Shown: piece after piece, positions 15,038-23,626 of the stretch
Layout: each line of letters starts with the position of its first letter
Numbering within the stretch: the first letter of the stretch is position 1
Assembly: GCA_002347565.1 (NCBI GenBank)
Contig: DDXR01000084.1
Location: 1-39,967, forward strand
Length of the DNA stretch: 39,967 bases
Reading direction: 5' to 3'
Source: a bacterium UBP2_UBA2255
GTDB lineage: Bacteria > Edwardsbacteria > AC1 > EtOH8
The notes under the pieces: model-generated
Told to the model about the DNA's origin: nothing
The model's database searches: none
The model's input: the letters and a program-made list of their open reading frames with translations, nothing else
Program-made: the position numbers and the translations under genes

Positions 15038-15961
15038 TTATTTCTCCCTTACCGAATCCAGCTTCTTGAAACCGCCGCCCGAGACGACCTTGGCCTTGGC
15101 GAACTGGTCCTTGGCGTCGATCACCTCGATGCTCCCGGCCTTGGTCTCCTCGGCGCCCAGCGACAGCCCGGTCTCGGGGTCGATCACCTCCTCGCCCGCC
15201 GAGTACACGGTGAACACGTCCCCGACCTTGACCCCGCCCTGGGCCCCGGGTTTGATCATCACGGTCTTGTCGGGGTTGACCTGGATGACCTTGCCGGTCC
15301 ACGGTACCTTGGACATGCTGGCGGTGACCAGCTCCACCACCTTGTTGACCACCTTGCGGGTGGCCTTGCCCGCCAGCGTCTGGTCCCAGCCCGGGCTGTT
15401 GGAGAAGGAGAAGTCGTCCGTGCCGACGTCCAGGCCCTTCTTGCTCTCCTCCTCGGCGATCCCCTCCGCCGCGATGATCTCGCCGGTGCTGGTGTTCACC
15501 AGTCGGATGTCGGTCCCGACCCGGGCGGTCTTGGTCTCAACGCCCACCCGGTTCAGCCCGCCGAACTTGCCGCCCAGCCTGCCGCCGACGCTGCCGCCGA
15601 CCGACGACTCCTTCTCGCCGAACTCGTTGACGCTGCCCATCACCATCAGCTCCACTCCCAGCAGCTTGCCGACCTGGGCCGCGCTCTGGGGGGTGACCGC
15701 GCCGGTCTGCCCCAGCCCCTGCTCCTGCATGATCTTGGCCAGCTGCTGGCGCTCGATCACCATGAACTTGCCGGACTTGACCAGGGCCGTCGTCAGCATG
15801 TCGGCCATGCCCGAGCCGATGTGCCAGCCGCCGTGGCCGGTCTTGTCCTCGAAATCGACGACCGCCAGCCGCTTCTTGAGGCCGCCGGCCTTCTCCTGCG
15901 CGGCCGCCGCGGATGTAAGCGCCAGCGATGCCAAGAACAGGGCCGTCAGTAACCGTCTCAT
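15038..15961 (-). CDS. CsgG-family protein with a FlgT-C-like domain
   Basis: 307 residues. Signal peptide of about 21 residues (LLTALFLASLALTSAAAAQ), without a lipobox cysteine. CsgG-like domain at about 28-200: KRLAVVDFEDKTG, GKFMVIERQQLAKIMQEQGL, VGKLLGVELMVMGSVNEFGE, and a glycine-rich GGSVGGRLGGKFGG loop. The C-terminus (about 225-307) repeats the cluster's shared module: KVGDVFTVYSAGEEVIDPET, then GLSLGAEE. Unlike E. coli CsgG it is probably a soluble periplasmic protein, since the lipid-anchor Cys is absent. GAGGAGG lies eight bases before ATG 15961. Middle gene of the cluster. Confidence 0.86.
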   Translation of the reverse strand: MRRLLTALFLASLALTSAAAAQEKAGGLKKRLAVVDFEDKTGHGGWHIGSGMADMLTTALVKSGKFMVIERQQLAKIMQEQGLGQTGAVTPQSAAQVGKLLGVELMVMGSVNEFGEKESSVGGSVGGRLGGKFGGLNRVGVETKTARVGTDIRLVNTSTGEIIAAEGIAEEESKKGLDVGTDDFSFSNSPGWDQTLAGKATRKVVNKVVELVTASMSKVPWTGKVIQVNPDKTVMIKPGAQGGVKVGDVFTVYSAGEEVIDPETGLSLGAEETKAGSIEVIDAKDQFAKAKVVSGGGFKKLDSVREK

Positions 15962-16031
15962 GGAATGCGCCTCCTCATTATTGTCCGTGCTGTGTGTTGG
16001 TGGTGCGCGCGGTCCGCGACCGCACGGCGGC

Positions 16032-17198
16032 TCAGCGGGTGCGGGCCTGGGCCGCCGGCCTGGCGGCGATCCGCAGGTTGATGCGGTTGGTCGTCACCGC
16101 CGTGGTGCGGGCCGTGAACTTTTCGAACGGCTTGTAGAGCAGCTCGCTGGCCAGCTGGCGGGCGTTGAACCTGGTCTCGATCTCGACCAGCGCGGTGTTG
16201 CCCGTCATGTCGCGCTCGTGCACCGCCTTGACGCCCCGCACCTCGTACTTCAGCGAGTTGACGAAATCCGTGTAGGCCTGGAAGTCGCGGACGCCGGTGA
16301 CCGAGATGGTGACGGTGTTGGCGCCGCGGGTGAACTTCTTGACGATCTCCTCGGCCAGATAGTCGGCCAGCCGCTGGGCGGCCTGTTCGATGGCTTTCGA
16401 GCCGCCGGCCACCTCGTCGATGTGGACGGTCTTGCCCTGCTCGGTCTTGGTGACCAGCACCTTGCCGTCGTCGGTGTTGAAGGCCTTGACCGACACCGTG
16501 GCCTGCATCGACTTCATCCCGCCCAGCATCTCTGAGACGCCCGCCGCCTCCTTGGCGAACGCCTTGCCGGTGATGATCACGTCGGCGCCGGCCCGGTCGC
16601 CGATCAGCGCCGCCGCGGCGGCGTCCCCCTCCAGCGCGGCCATGGCCTTGTCCCGCCGGACGTTCTTCTCGGCCGTCTCCTGGTCCACGAACTCGAATCC
16701 CTTCTGGCGCATGGCCTCGATGATGGCGTTCTCGGCCACCCCCAGGCTGACGTCCAGGCCGCTGTACTCGTGCTGGCCGATGTTCTTCTCGGAGATCAGC
16801 ACCATCATCCGCGGGTTGCCGGCGCCGCGCACGATGTCCGCGATGTCGTCCTTGAGGGCGTCGGCCCGGACCACGGCCTTGATCTTGACGGTGAGGGTGT
16901 TGCCGTTGTCGGCTTCCGCGGCGCCCAGCACCGAGTACGACTTGACGTAGCCCTTGGCCCTGGCGTAGATCTCGTCCGAGACCGTCATCGCGTTCTCGAC
17001 CACGGTGCTGGAGCTGACCACCGCGCCGGTGACCTGCTCCACCGCGTTGCGCAGGGCGTCCTGGGTGGCGACGTCCCGGGCGTGGGCCTTGTCGCCGTTC
17101 AGCACCTGGGCCGTGCCGTCGGTGATGATCTCGCGCAGCTCCTGGGCCGCCAGCGGCAGGGCTGCCAGCGCCAGGGCCAGGATTATTCTCTTGATCAT
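16032..17198 (-). CDS. FlgT/LPP20-like envelope protein, long form
   Basis: 388 residues. Signal peptide (MIKRIILALALAALPLAAQE). The region 25-110 carries DVATQDALRNAVEQVTGAVV, then SSSTVVENAM, which resembles the N-terminal domain of flagellar H-ring protein FlgT and LPP20-type lipoproteins. The rest (about 110-388) has a TolB/FlgT-middle flavour with MMVLISEKNIGQ, RAGADVIITGKAFAKE and YEVRGVKAVHERDMTGNTAL. No lipobox, so probably periplasmic. It is a paralogue of the next upstream gene (shared S-x-T-VENAM). The start ATG 17198 gives the clean signal peptide and has AAGGAG 13 bases upstream. No flagellar gene is in the window. Confidence 0.75.
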   Translation of the reverse strand: MIKRIILALALAALPLAAQELREIITDGTAQVLNGDKAHARDVATQDALRNAVEQVTGAVVSSSTVVENAMTVSDEIYARAKGYVKSYSVLGAAEADNGNTLTVKIKAVVRADALKDDIADIVRGAGNPRMMVLISEKNIGQHEYSGLDVSLGVAENAIIEAMRQKGFEFVDQETAEKNVRRDKAMAALEGDAAAAALIGDRAGADVIITGKAFAKEAAGVSEMLGGMKSMQATVSVKAFNTDDGKVLVTKTEQGKTVHIDEVAGGSKAIEQAAQRLADYLAEEIVKKFTRGANTVTISVTGVRDFQAYTDFVNSLKYEVRGVKAVHERDMTGNTALVEIETRFNARQLASELLYKPFEKFTARTTAVTTNRINLRIAARPAAQARTR

Positions 17199-17297
17199 GG
17201 TATGGTCGTCTCTCCTTGCAGCGTTGCGTATCACGGCGAAGGGGAGAACGCGCCGGAATCCCGCGGCCCCGTCCTCCCCCCGTGCGGTCCCGCCCGG

Positions 17298-18143
17298 CTA
17301 CGGCTGGCGCAGGACGATGATCACCTTGCAGCTCTCATAGATCTCGGTGTTGTCGGCGATGGTGGCCACGGTCTCGACGTCCTTGTCCGAGATCACCAGG
17401 TCGGACTTGTTGAGCCCCGAGGCCCGGATGGCGCGGACCACCAGCGGGTTGGCGCCGATGCGCTCGACGTTGCGCCGGGCGGCGTCCACGCTGGCGGCGT
17501 AGGCCGCCACGCCGTTCTTGACCGCGGCCTCGCGGGGCACAAAGTCCTCGCCGTAGACGCCCTCGCCGCTCTCGTTCAGCACGTTGGGCACCATCGCCGG
17601 CTGGGCGTCGGCCACGCCCGATGCGTCGACGATCATGCCGGTGTAGGGCTGGGGTTCGCTATAGTTGAAGTTCGAGGGCAGGCTGGAGAAGGCGGGCGTC
17701 TTGCCCCCCATCTGCTCGGGGTACAGCGCGTCGCCCACCTTGCCGTACAGCAGCATTTCCATGTCGACCTCGACCGACCCGTCCGACATGTAGCGCGGCT
17801 TGGAGGTGAAGCGGAAGTTCTTGACGATGCCCTCCACCCGGGTCTTGATCACGTCCGAGGACATCATGGCGTTCTCGACCGTGGTCTCCGAGGTCAGCAC
17901 CACGCCGTTGAGGGTCTCGATCATGTTGCGCATGGCGTCCAGCTGCGCGGCGCGCAGGGCGTTCTTGCGCTGGGCCGACGGCGGCAGCTTGGGATTGAGG
18001 GCGCCGATGCCGGTGGCCCGGACGGCCTGGTCGGTCCAGTCGATGTCCCCGGCCTTGCCCGGGACGTCCTGGACGATCTGGGCCGCGGCCGCGGCCGCCA
18101 TCGCGGCCAGGATCAGAGTCACCATCGCGTATTTGCGTGCCAT
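17298..18143 (-). CDS. LPP20/FlgT-N-like envelope protein, short form
   Basis: 281 residues. Signal peptide (MARKYAMVTLILAAMAAAAA, then AQ). The core has KNALRAAQLDAMRNMIETLN, then GVVLTSETTVENAMMSSD, the same pattern as the following gene; such segments are typical of LPP20 (FlgP-like) proteins that line the outer membrane. Later parts (YMSDGSVEVDMEMLLYGK and ANPLVVRAIRASGLNKSDLV) are also LPP20-like. No lipobox cysteine. I chose ATG 18143, with AAGGAG eleven bases upstream; the in-frame GTG four codons earlier touches the same Shine-Dalgarno and is less likely. Function unknown; probably works with the CsgG-like partners. Confidence 0.75.
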   Translation of the reverse strand: MARKYAMVTLILAAMAAAAAAQIVQDVPGKAGDIDWTDQAVRATGIGALNPKLPPSAQRKNALRAAQLDAMRNMIETLNGVVLTSETTVENAMMSSDVIKTRVEGIVKNFRFTSKPRYMSDGSVEVDMEMLLYGKVGDALYPEQMGGKTPAFSSLPSNFNYSEPQPYTGMIVDASGVADAQPAMVPNVLNESGEGVYGEDFVPREAAVKNGVAAYAASVDAARRNVERIGANPLVVRAIRASGLNKSDLVISDKDVETVATIADNTEIYESCKVIIVLRQP

Positions 18144-18214
18144 AGTATTCGTCACTCCTTCGATTGCGGTTGTATCGCTCGGCGCTGCACGCCAACTCCT
18201 GCGCCGGGAAAGGA

Positions 18215-19471
18215 TCAGAAATGGAAGATCGCCGAGACCATGATGTTATGGGTCTGCTGCTCGGCCATCATGGCGAACGCGGTACCGCCGATGTTGTCGC
18301 TGACGTCGACCGGGGTCACCTTGCCGTACTCATACGCCAGGTCCAGCATCATCCTGCCCATCACCATGCCGAACCCGCCGGTGAGGACGTAGCCCGAGGC
18401 CTGCGACGTGTCGGGGCTGGCGAGAGTGCCCTTGAAGCCGTCGTAGGTCTTGGGATCGGTGCGGAAGCCCAGGCGGACCGGGAACACGGCGTTGGGCCCG
18501 GCCATGATGTACTCCAGCCCGACCCGGAACTGGTTGCAGTCGTTGAGCCCCGCGTCGCTGGTATACCCCTGATAGGAGAACTCGGAGTTGGAATACGACC
18601 TGATCTCGTAGTCGGCGGCCAGGGTCAGCTTGTCGGTCGGCTTGACCGCGGCCCCGAAGCCGATCATCATCGGCATCGTGAACTCGGCGCCGGACATCTG
18701 ATCCACATCGGTTCCGCTGTTGCCGCCGTTGGCCGTGTAGTCCCAGGTATTGGTCTCCGTGATATCAACCTTCAGCTTGAAGGGGAAACGGGCCATCGCG
18801 CCGATGCTGAACTTCTGGAGGCTGATCAGCGCGCCGGCGTTGAAGTTCATGCCTGAATACTTCTCCTCGTACTTGTACTTGTCCCAGCTGTTGATCGAGG
18901 TATAGGTCTCGTTGTAGTCGTAGGTCAGCCCGTTCATATAGAAATTGGCGGCCATTCCCAGGGAGAAGTTGTCGCCGAGCTGCACCGCCACGGCCGGGGA
19001 GACCGCATCCATGCCGCCCTTGGCCTCGTAGGTCCAGCTGTACGGCCCGAGGGAATAATCCTCCTCTGTCCCCTTGGCCTTGTTCCCCATGTCGATCATC
19101 CTCTGGAAGGCCACGGCGAACGCGATGTTCCGGGTGCCAGTCTTGAGGGGGACGATGAAGCTGGCGAAGGCCGGCGCGATGTGCGTGGATGATTCCGACG
19201 ATTTCTCGGTCGTGGTGCCGTATGTGTACTCGGAGCTGTACTTCTGCATGTTGAACAGCCCGACGACCGAGGCCTCCATCTTTTCCAGTTGGGCCAGTCC
19301 GGCCGGGTTCCAGCCCACCGCGGTCGCGTCGTCGGCCACGCCGATGAAGGCGCCGCCCATGCCCCGGGCCCGGGCACCGGTGCCCATGATGTTGAAATCG
19401 TATTCCTGCTGGGCCAGCGCCGGCAGCGCGATCAGCGCCGCGACGATGATGGTCAGACCGGTTCTACGCAT
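18215..19471 (-). CDS. FadL/OmpP1/TodX-type outer-membrane beta-barrel
   Basis: 418 residues. Signal peptide (TIIVAALIALPALAQQ). The N-terminus of the mature protein has GTGARARGMGGAFIGVADDA, then TAVGWNPAGLAQ, the hallmark of the FadL/OmpP1 family (hatch region). The remaining sequence shows alternating aromatic and hydrophobic strands and ends in Phe (IFHF), as outer-membrane barrels do. FadL proteins import long-chain fatty acids or other hydrophobic compounds; the substrate here is unknown. Its place between CsgG-like and LPP20-like genes suggests it belongs to the same envelope system. The Shine-Dalgarno AAGGAG can pair with ACTCCT just before the ATG, making a small hairpin. Confidence 0.88.
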   Translation of the reverse strand: MRRTGLTIIVAALIALPALAQQEYDFNIMGTGARARGMGGAFIGVADDATAVGWNPAGLAQLEKMEASVVGLFNMQKYSSEYTYGTTTEKSSESSTHIAPAFASFIVPLKTGTRNIAFAVAFQRMIDMGNKAKGTEEDYSLGPYSWTYEAKGGMDAVSPAVAVQLGDNFSLGMAANFYMNGLTYDYNETYTSINSWDKYKYEEKYSGMNFNAGALISLQKFSIGAMARFPFKLKVDITETNTWDYTANGGNSGTDVDQMSGAEFTMPMMIGFGAAVKPTDKLTLAADYEIRSYSNSEFSYQGYTSDAGLNDCNQFRVGLEYIMAGPNAVFPVRLGFRTDPKTYDGFKGTLASPDTSQASGYVLTGGFGMVMGRMMLDLAYEYGKVTPVDVSDNIGGTAFAMMAEQQTHNIMVSAIFHF

Positions 19472-19631
19472 AGGAGTTGTGCTCCTTGTATGAGAGAATG
19501 TGTGGTTGGTCGGAACGCAGTCGGGTCACGAAGCTGTCATTTCTGCAGGCCCCACCTCCTTTCGGATGATCCCATGCTGGATGGCAGATGAATGGTCGCT
19601 AGCGTCGGGTTGGCCGGAGGATCGCGCCATG

Positions 19632-20960
19632 TTACTTCGCCACCACCTTGTTGCCCATGGCGATGGTCTGGCCCGGCTCCTTCTCGATGACGTCCGCCTC
19701 GGACATCCGGTCCTGGACCTCGGTCAGCAGCAGCTCTCCCAGCTTGGTCACCTGCTTTCCCAGGATCTCGCCGGTGACCGGGTGGGTGATGGCGTCGCCC
19801 TCCTTGAAGACCACCATCTTCATGCCCTTGCGCATGCCCTTGGCCGAGCCCACGTCCAGGATGCACTTGACGGCGTCCAGCTTGATGACGTACCCCTCGA
19901 CCAGCGGCACGTCGTTGTAGATCTGGATGGCGATGTCCTGGGCCATGGTCCGGACGTCCGTCAGGGTGCTGCGGTCGGACAGCGCGTCCTTGGCCGTGAT
20001 GATGGTCCCGTTCTCGGTGTCGATCAGCCGGGCGTCCATCCCGGTGCCGCGCTCGCCCGACGTGATCGATCCGATCAGGATGGCGTCCACGCCGATCAGC
20101 TTGCCGACCTTGACCGCCTTGTTCTGGTCGATGGCGCCGGTCAGGCCCAGCTTCTGCTCGCCCAGCACCTTGTCGATCTGGGTGCGCTCCAGGATCTTGA
20201 ACCGCTTCAGGCTGTAGAGCGAGGTGATCATCTTGTCCTGGACCATGCCCGACAGGCCGGGGTCGCCGCCCTTGTTCTCGAACGGCAGCACCGCGATCGA
20301 CATCCGCTGGCCGACCCGGGTCACCCTGGCCTCATCGTAGGTCAGCGCACCGACCGGCAGCTTGTTCTGGCTGGAACGCTCCTTCTCCAGCGCCGCCTTC
20401 TCAGCCTCCAGCCGGGCCAGCTTGTCCCGCTGCTCCTGCAGGGCGCGCTGCTCGGCGGCGGTCTGGGCCTTCTTCTGGGTTTCCAGGGCCGCCAACTCCT
20501 CGGCCAGGCGCTTCTTTTCGCGCTCCAGCCGCTCCCGCTCCCTGTTCAGCTGCTCCTCCTCCTCGCGGGAGAGGCCGGTCGGGACCTGGGCCACCGGCGC
20601 CGCGCCGGAACCCACCTTGGCCAGGTACTCCTTGGCCCGGCCGGAGGGGGCGAAGGCGTTGGACAGCTCCAGCTCTCGCCTGGCCGAGGCGGCATCGCCC
20701 AGGTTGTAGTAGCAGATGCCCATTTCTCGGTGCGGGTAGTACTGGATGAAATGCATCCCGTAGGTGCGGAACTGCTTGTTGTCCTTGAACTCCAGCGACA
20801 CCGCCGACCGGAACTCGTCGATGGCCCGGTCCCACTTGCCCTGGGCCATCAGTTTCTGGCCGTCCTCAAAGTAATTCCACGGTTTGCCGCCCGCCAGCGC
20901 AGGCGCCACGGCCGCGGCTGCCACAAAACATGCCAATATGATGACCTTGATCAACTTCAT
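19632..20960 (-). CDS. CsgG-family protein with TPR and coiled-coil regions, first gene of the envelope cluster
   Basis: 442 residues. Signal peptide to about 23 (ILACFVAAAAVAPALA). TPR-like repeats at about 27-110 (FEDGQKLMAQGKWDRAIDEF, MGICYYNLGDAASARRELEL). A long charged coiled coil at about 131-197 (Glu/Arg/Lys-rich). A CsgG-like domain from about 220: SIAVLPFENKG, FKILERTQIDKVLGEQKLGL, VGKLIGVDAILIGSI. The C-terminus has the shared module GMKMVVFKEGDAITHPVTGE, then ILG. No lipobox. GGAGGG precedes ATG 20960 at good spacing and a promoter lies at 20985-21013. Probably a periplasmic adaptor that links other parts to a CsgG-type assembly; this is inference. Confidence 0.85.
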   Translation of the reverse strand: MKLIKVIILACFVAAAAVAPALAGGKPWNYFEDGQKLMAQGKWDRAIDEFRSAVSLEFKDNKQFRTYGMHFIQYYPHREMGICYYNLGDAASARRELELSNAFAPSGRAKEYLAKVGSGAAPVAQVPTGLSREEEEQLNRERERLEREKKRLAEELAALETQKKAQTAAEQRALQEQRDKLARLEAEKAALEKERSSQNKLPVGALTYDEARVTRVGQRMSIAVLPFENKGGDPGLSGMVQDKMITSLYSLKRFKILERTQIDKVLGEQKLGLTGAIDQNKAVKVGKLIGVDAILIGSITSGERGTGMDARLIDTENGTIITAKDALSDRSTLTDVRTMAQDIAIQIYNDVPLVEGYVIKLDAVKCILDVGSAKGMRKGMKMVVFKEGDAITHPVTGEILGKQVTKLGELLLTEVQDRMSEADVIEKEPGQTIAMGNKVVAK

Positions 20961-20984
20961 GCTCGTTCCCTCCTTACATTATAT

Positions 20985-21013
20985 ATCTAAACATAATTCA
21001 TTCGCAAAGTCAA
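20985..21013 (-). promoter_or_regulatory. Sigma-70-type promoter of the CsgG envelope cluster
   Basis: Minus strand TTGACT (21013-21008), 17-base spacer, TTAGAT (20990-20985), followed by an A/T run and the Shine-Dalgarno of the first cluster gene. The only clear promoter before the seven genes. Confidence 0.7.
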
Positions 21014-21072
21014 GACCAATTTCGAAAAAACTTGCCCGCCGAAAGCAGGTAGTGGCATGAAAGTGGCATGCG

Positions 21073-22425
21073 TCATTTCAACGCAGGCGGTTCGATCGGG
21101 TAGTCGCCGTCCAGGCAGGCGTAGCAATAGTCGTCCGGCCGCTCCAGGCACTTTTTCAGCCCCTCCAGCGACAGGTATCCCAGGCTGTCGACGTTGACGA
21201 ACTCCCTGATCTGGGCCACCGACTTGTAGGAGCCGATCAGCTCCTGCTGACGGGGCGTGTCCACCCCGTAGTAGCAGGGGTATCTGATGGGCGGGGACGA
21301 GATCCGCAGATGAAGCGAAGCCGCCCCGAAGTCCCGCAGCATCTTCATGATCTTCTTGGAGGTGGTGCCCCGGACGATGGAGTCGTCCACCACCGCCGCG
21401 GACCTGCCGTCCAGGTGGGCCCGCACCGGATTGAACTTGAGCTTGACCGCGAAGTCTCGGATGGCCTGGGTGGAGCCGATGAAGGTGCGGCCGATGTAGT
21501 GGCTGCGGATCAGCGCCAGCTTGAAGGGCAGCCCGGCCTCGTGCGCGTACCCCAGGGCCGCGTTGTTGGACGAGTCGGGCACCGGCAGCACGAAATCAGC
21601 CGCGGCCGGATGCTCCCGGGCCAGGGCCTGTCCCAGCTTGAACCGGACCTTGGACACGCTCTCCCCGAAGATCACGCTGTCCGGACGGGAGAAGTAGATG
21701 TGCTCGAACACGCAGTGCCGGCAGCGGCCGGCGACCGTCAGCCTGGACGACGCCAGGCCCCGGTCGGTGATGGCGATCAGCTCGCCGGGGGCCACCTCGC
21801 GCTCGAACGTGCCCCCCATGGTGTCGATGGCGCAGCTCTCGGAAGCGAACACCCAGCCGCCGTTGATGTACCCCATGGCCAGCGGCCGGATGCCCAGGGG
21901 GTCGCGGAACACGTACATGGCGCCGTTGAACAGCAGGATGGCCGAGTAGCTGCCCTTGACGGCGTCCATCATGCGGCCGATGGCGGCCGCCACATCCCCG
22001 CACTCCTCGTAGTAGCAGGCGATGCTGGCGGCGATCACCTCGGCGTCGTTGCTGCCGTAGGGCGTGAAGCCCCGGGACTTGAGGAAGCGGGTCTGCTCCA
22101 GCATGTTGGTGACGTCGCCGTTGGAGACGATCACCATCCGGCCGTCCTTGGTGTCGGCGTAGTGGGGCTGGGCGTTGGCCACCGAGCTGTCGCCGGCCGT
22201 GGGGTAGCGGGTGTGGCCGATGCCGGCCGTTCCCGGCAGCTCGGCCAGTGTGCCCCGGCCGAAGATGTCGAACACCAGGCCGCGGTCCTTGACGATCCGG
22301 CTCTGCTTGCCGTCCCACACCGCCATCCCGGCGTTGTCCTGGCCCCGGTGCTGGAGCGCGAACAGCCCCAGGTAGAGCTTCTCCGCCGCCTTGTCGGAAT
22401 TATAGATACCGCATACGCCGCACAT
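21073..22425 (-). CDS. purF: Amidophosphoribosyltransferase
   Basis: 450 residues. PurF makes phosphoribosylamine from PRPP and glutamine, the first step of purine synthesis. The Met-Cys-Gly start (MCGVCGIYN) gives the N-terminal nucleophile Cys2 of the glutaminase domain with no propeptide to speak of; LQHRGQDNAGMAV and GHTRYPTAG follow. The PRPP-binding loop is AAVVDDSIVRGTTSKK. Cysteines in CRHCVFEHIYF, YPCYYG and CYACLDGDYP match the iron-sulfur (B. subtilis-like) class. Length is normal. It is separated from the deoD/DUF2157 pair by about 180 bases with one hairpin. Control probably by its own promoter, which I could not define well. Confidence 0.96.
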   Translation of the reverse strand: MCGVCGIYNSDKAAEKLYLGLFALQHRGQDNAGMAVWDGKQSRIVKDRGLVFDIFGRGTLAELPGTAGIGHTRYPTAGDSSVANAQPHYADTKDGRMVIVSNGDVTNMLEQTRFLKSRGFTPYGSNDAEVIAASIACYYEECGDVAAAIGRMMDAVKGSYSAILLFNGAMYVFRDPLGIRPLAMGYINGGWVFASESCAIDTMGGTFEREVAPGELIAITDRGLASSRLTVAGRCRHCVFEHIYFSRPDSVIFGESVSKVRFKLGQALAREHPAAADFVLPVPDSSNNAALGYAHEAGLPFKLALIRSHYIGRTFIGSTQAIRDFAVKLKFNPVRAHLDGRSAAVVDDSIVRGTTSKKIMKMLRDFGAASLHLRISSPPIRYPCYYGVDTPRQQELIGSYKSVAQIREFVNVDSLGYLSLEGLKKCLERPDDYCYACLDGDYPIEPPALK

Positions 22426-22565
22426 TCATACGACTCGATTCAGTGTAAACTGGTGTGGCAAAAGATGATCAACCCCTTCGCTCAGGGAAGGATGGGGGAC
22501 CATTGTTGAGCACTGATGGACATGGACGTGATTGGCAGCTATCAGCGTTCAAAACCCTGAGCGAT

Positions 22566-22591
22566 CCAGGAAAGCAGGGATCCTTTCCTGG
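22566..22591. terminator. Possible terminator downstream of the DUF2157 gene
   Basis: 9-bp stem CCAGGAAAG / CTTTCCTGG with an 8-base loop, 14 bases past the gene end at 22605. No T tract on the minus strand, so weak; TTTC follows on the plus strand. Confidence 0.4.
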
Positions 22592-22604
22592 TTTCATGGT
22601 TTCC

Positions 22605-23621
22605 TTATGAAATCACCTCATCCCGGTGCCGCAGCCGCCGCTCGAAGAACAACCCGGCGGCCACCGAGACCGCCCCCAGGATGATGAAGAACAGCGACTT
22701 GTGGAGCTCGTTCCACAGGTACTCGAAATACCTGGTATACAGGTCGATGACGCCGAACACGATGGCGTAGTTGACGAACATTCGGTTGCGGAAGCGCGCG
22801 CCGATGGCGAAGACGACGACGATCGCGACCGTCCATGCGATGGTGTACCACAGCAGCTGGTATTGCCGGACCTCCTGCCAGCGGTGGATGTCCCCGTAGT
22901 TGCCGAAGATCGACATCAGCCACAACGACAGGTTGAGGTACAGCAGGCCCAGCGAATAGTAGGTGCGGGCGAACGAGTCCGGCAGCCGGCCGGCCAGGAA
23001 TTTCCGATGCAGGTACCCGGCGGCGATCACCAGCGGGCTGGCCAGCGCGAACCGCATCGGGTAGTTCAAGCCCAGGTAGTAGGCGCCCCAGCCCGAGACG
23101 TAGCCGCTCTCGGCGCCGAACCACGTCGCCAGCCCCAGCAGCGCGAACACCAGCACCAGCGTGTTCTTCGTGCCGTAGGCCACCGCGAAGTAGATCACCG
23201 ACGTGATCAGCACCAGCAGCGGCCAGTTGCCGCCGCCGGTGGACAGCAGCTTGCCGACCGTGAACACGTCGCCGCACAGCAGCAGGCAGGCCACCGCGAT
23301 CAGGGCGTTCCCGGTCTTGGGGAAGAACCTCCCGCGTTTGGGGTCGGTCAGCTGGAACCCGTACCAGAAAGCGGTGCCGCACAGGATGGTCAGCACCAGC
23401 GCCACGAACGACAGCGAGTGGATGATCAGGGTGATGAACGAGATCAGCCCCACGCCCAGCATCACCGCGCCGATGATCAGCGACCAGCGGACGATGGCGG
23501 CAAAGTCCCAGGTCCGGCCCTGGTACTGGGGCGCCAGCCGCTGGTAGACGTCCTGGCCGATCTGGCCCTGGTCGCGCCACTGCGCCAGTTCGCGCAGGAT
23601 GATGTCGTTTTTCTTCGCCAC
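22605..23621 (-). CDS. DUF2157-type integral membrane protein
   Basis: 338 residues. A short N-terminal cytoplasmic segment (LRELAQWRDQGQIGQDVYQR) is followed by about nine membrane helices. The opening WRDQGxI...Y.RLAPQY block, then a helix with GAVMLGVGLISF, is characteristic of DUF2157 proteins, whose function is unknown. The start is GTG 23621, five bases behind the deoD stop, so it is co-translated with deoD. No strong Shine-Dalgarno is visible. A longer upstream frame overlaps deoD and is rejected. No enzymatic motif was seen. Confidence 0.8.
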   Translation of the reverse strand: MAKKNDIILRELAQWRDQGQIGQDVYQRLAPQYQGRTWDFAAIVRWSLIIGAVMLGVGLISFITLIIHSLSFVALVLTILCGTAFWYGFQLTDPKRGRFFPKTGNALIAVACLLLCGDVFTVGKLLSTGGGNWPLLVLITSVIYFAVAYGTKNTLVLVFALLGLATWFGAESGYVSGWGAYYLGLNYPMRFALASPLVIAAGYLHRKFLAGRLPDSFARTYYSLGLLYLNLSLWLMSIFGNYGDIHRWQEVRQYQLLWYTIAWTVAIVVVFAIGARFRNRMFVNYAIVFGVIDLYTRYFEYLWNELHKSLFFIILGAVSVAAGLFFERRLRHRDEVIS

Positions 23622-23626
23622 CGGCG

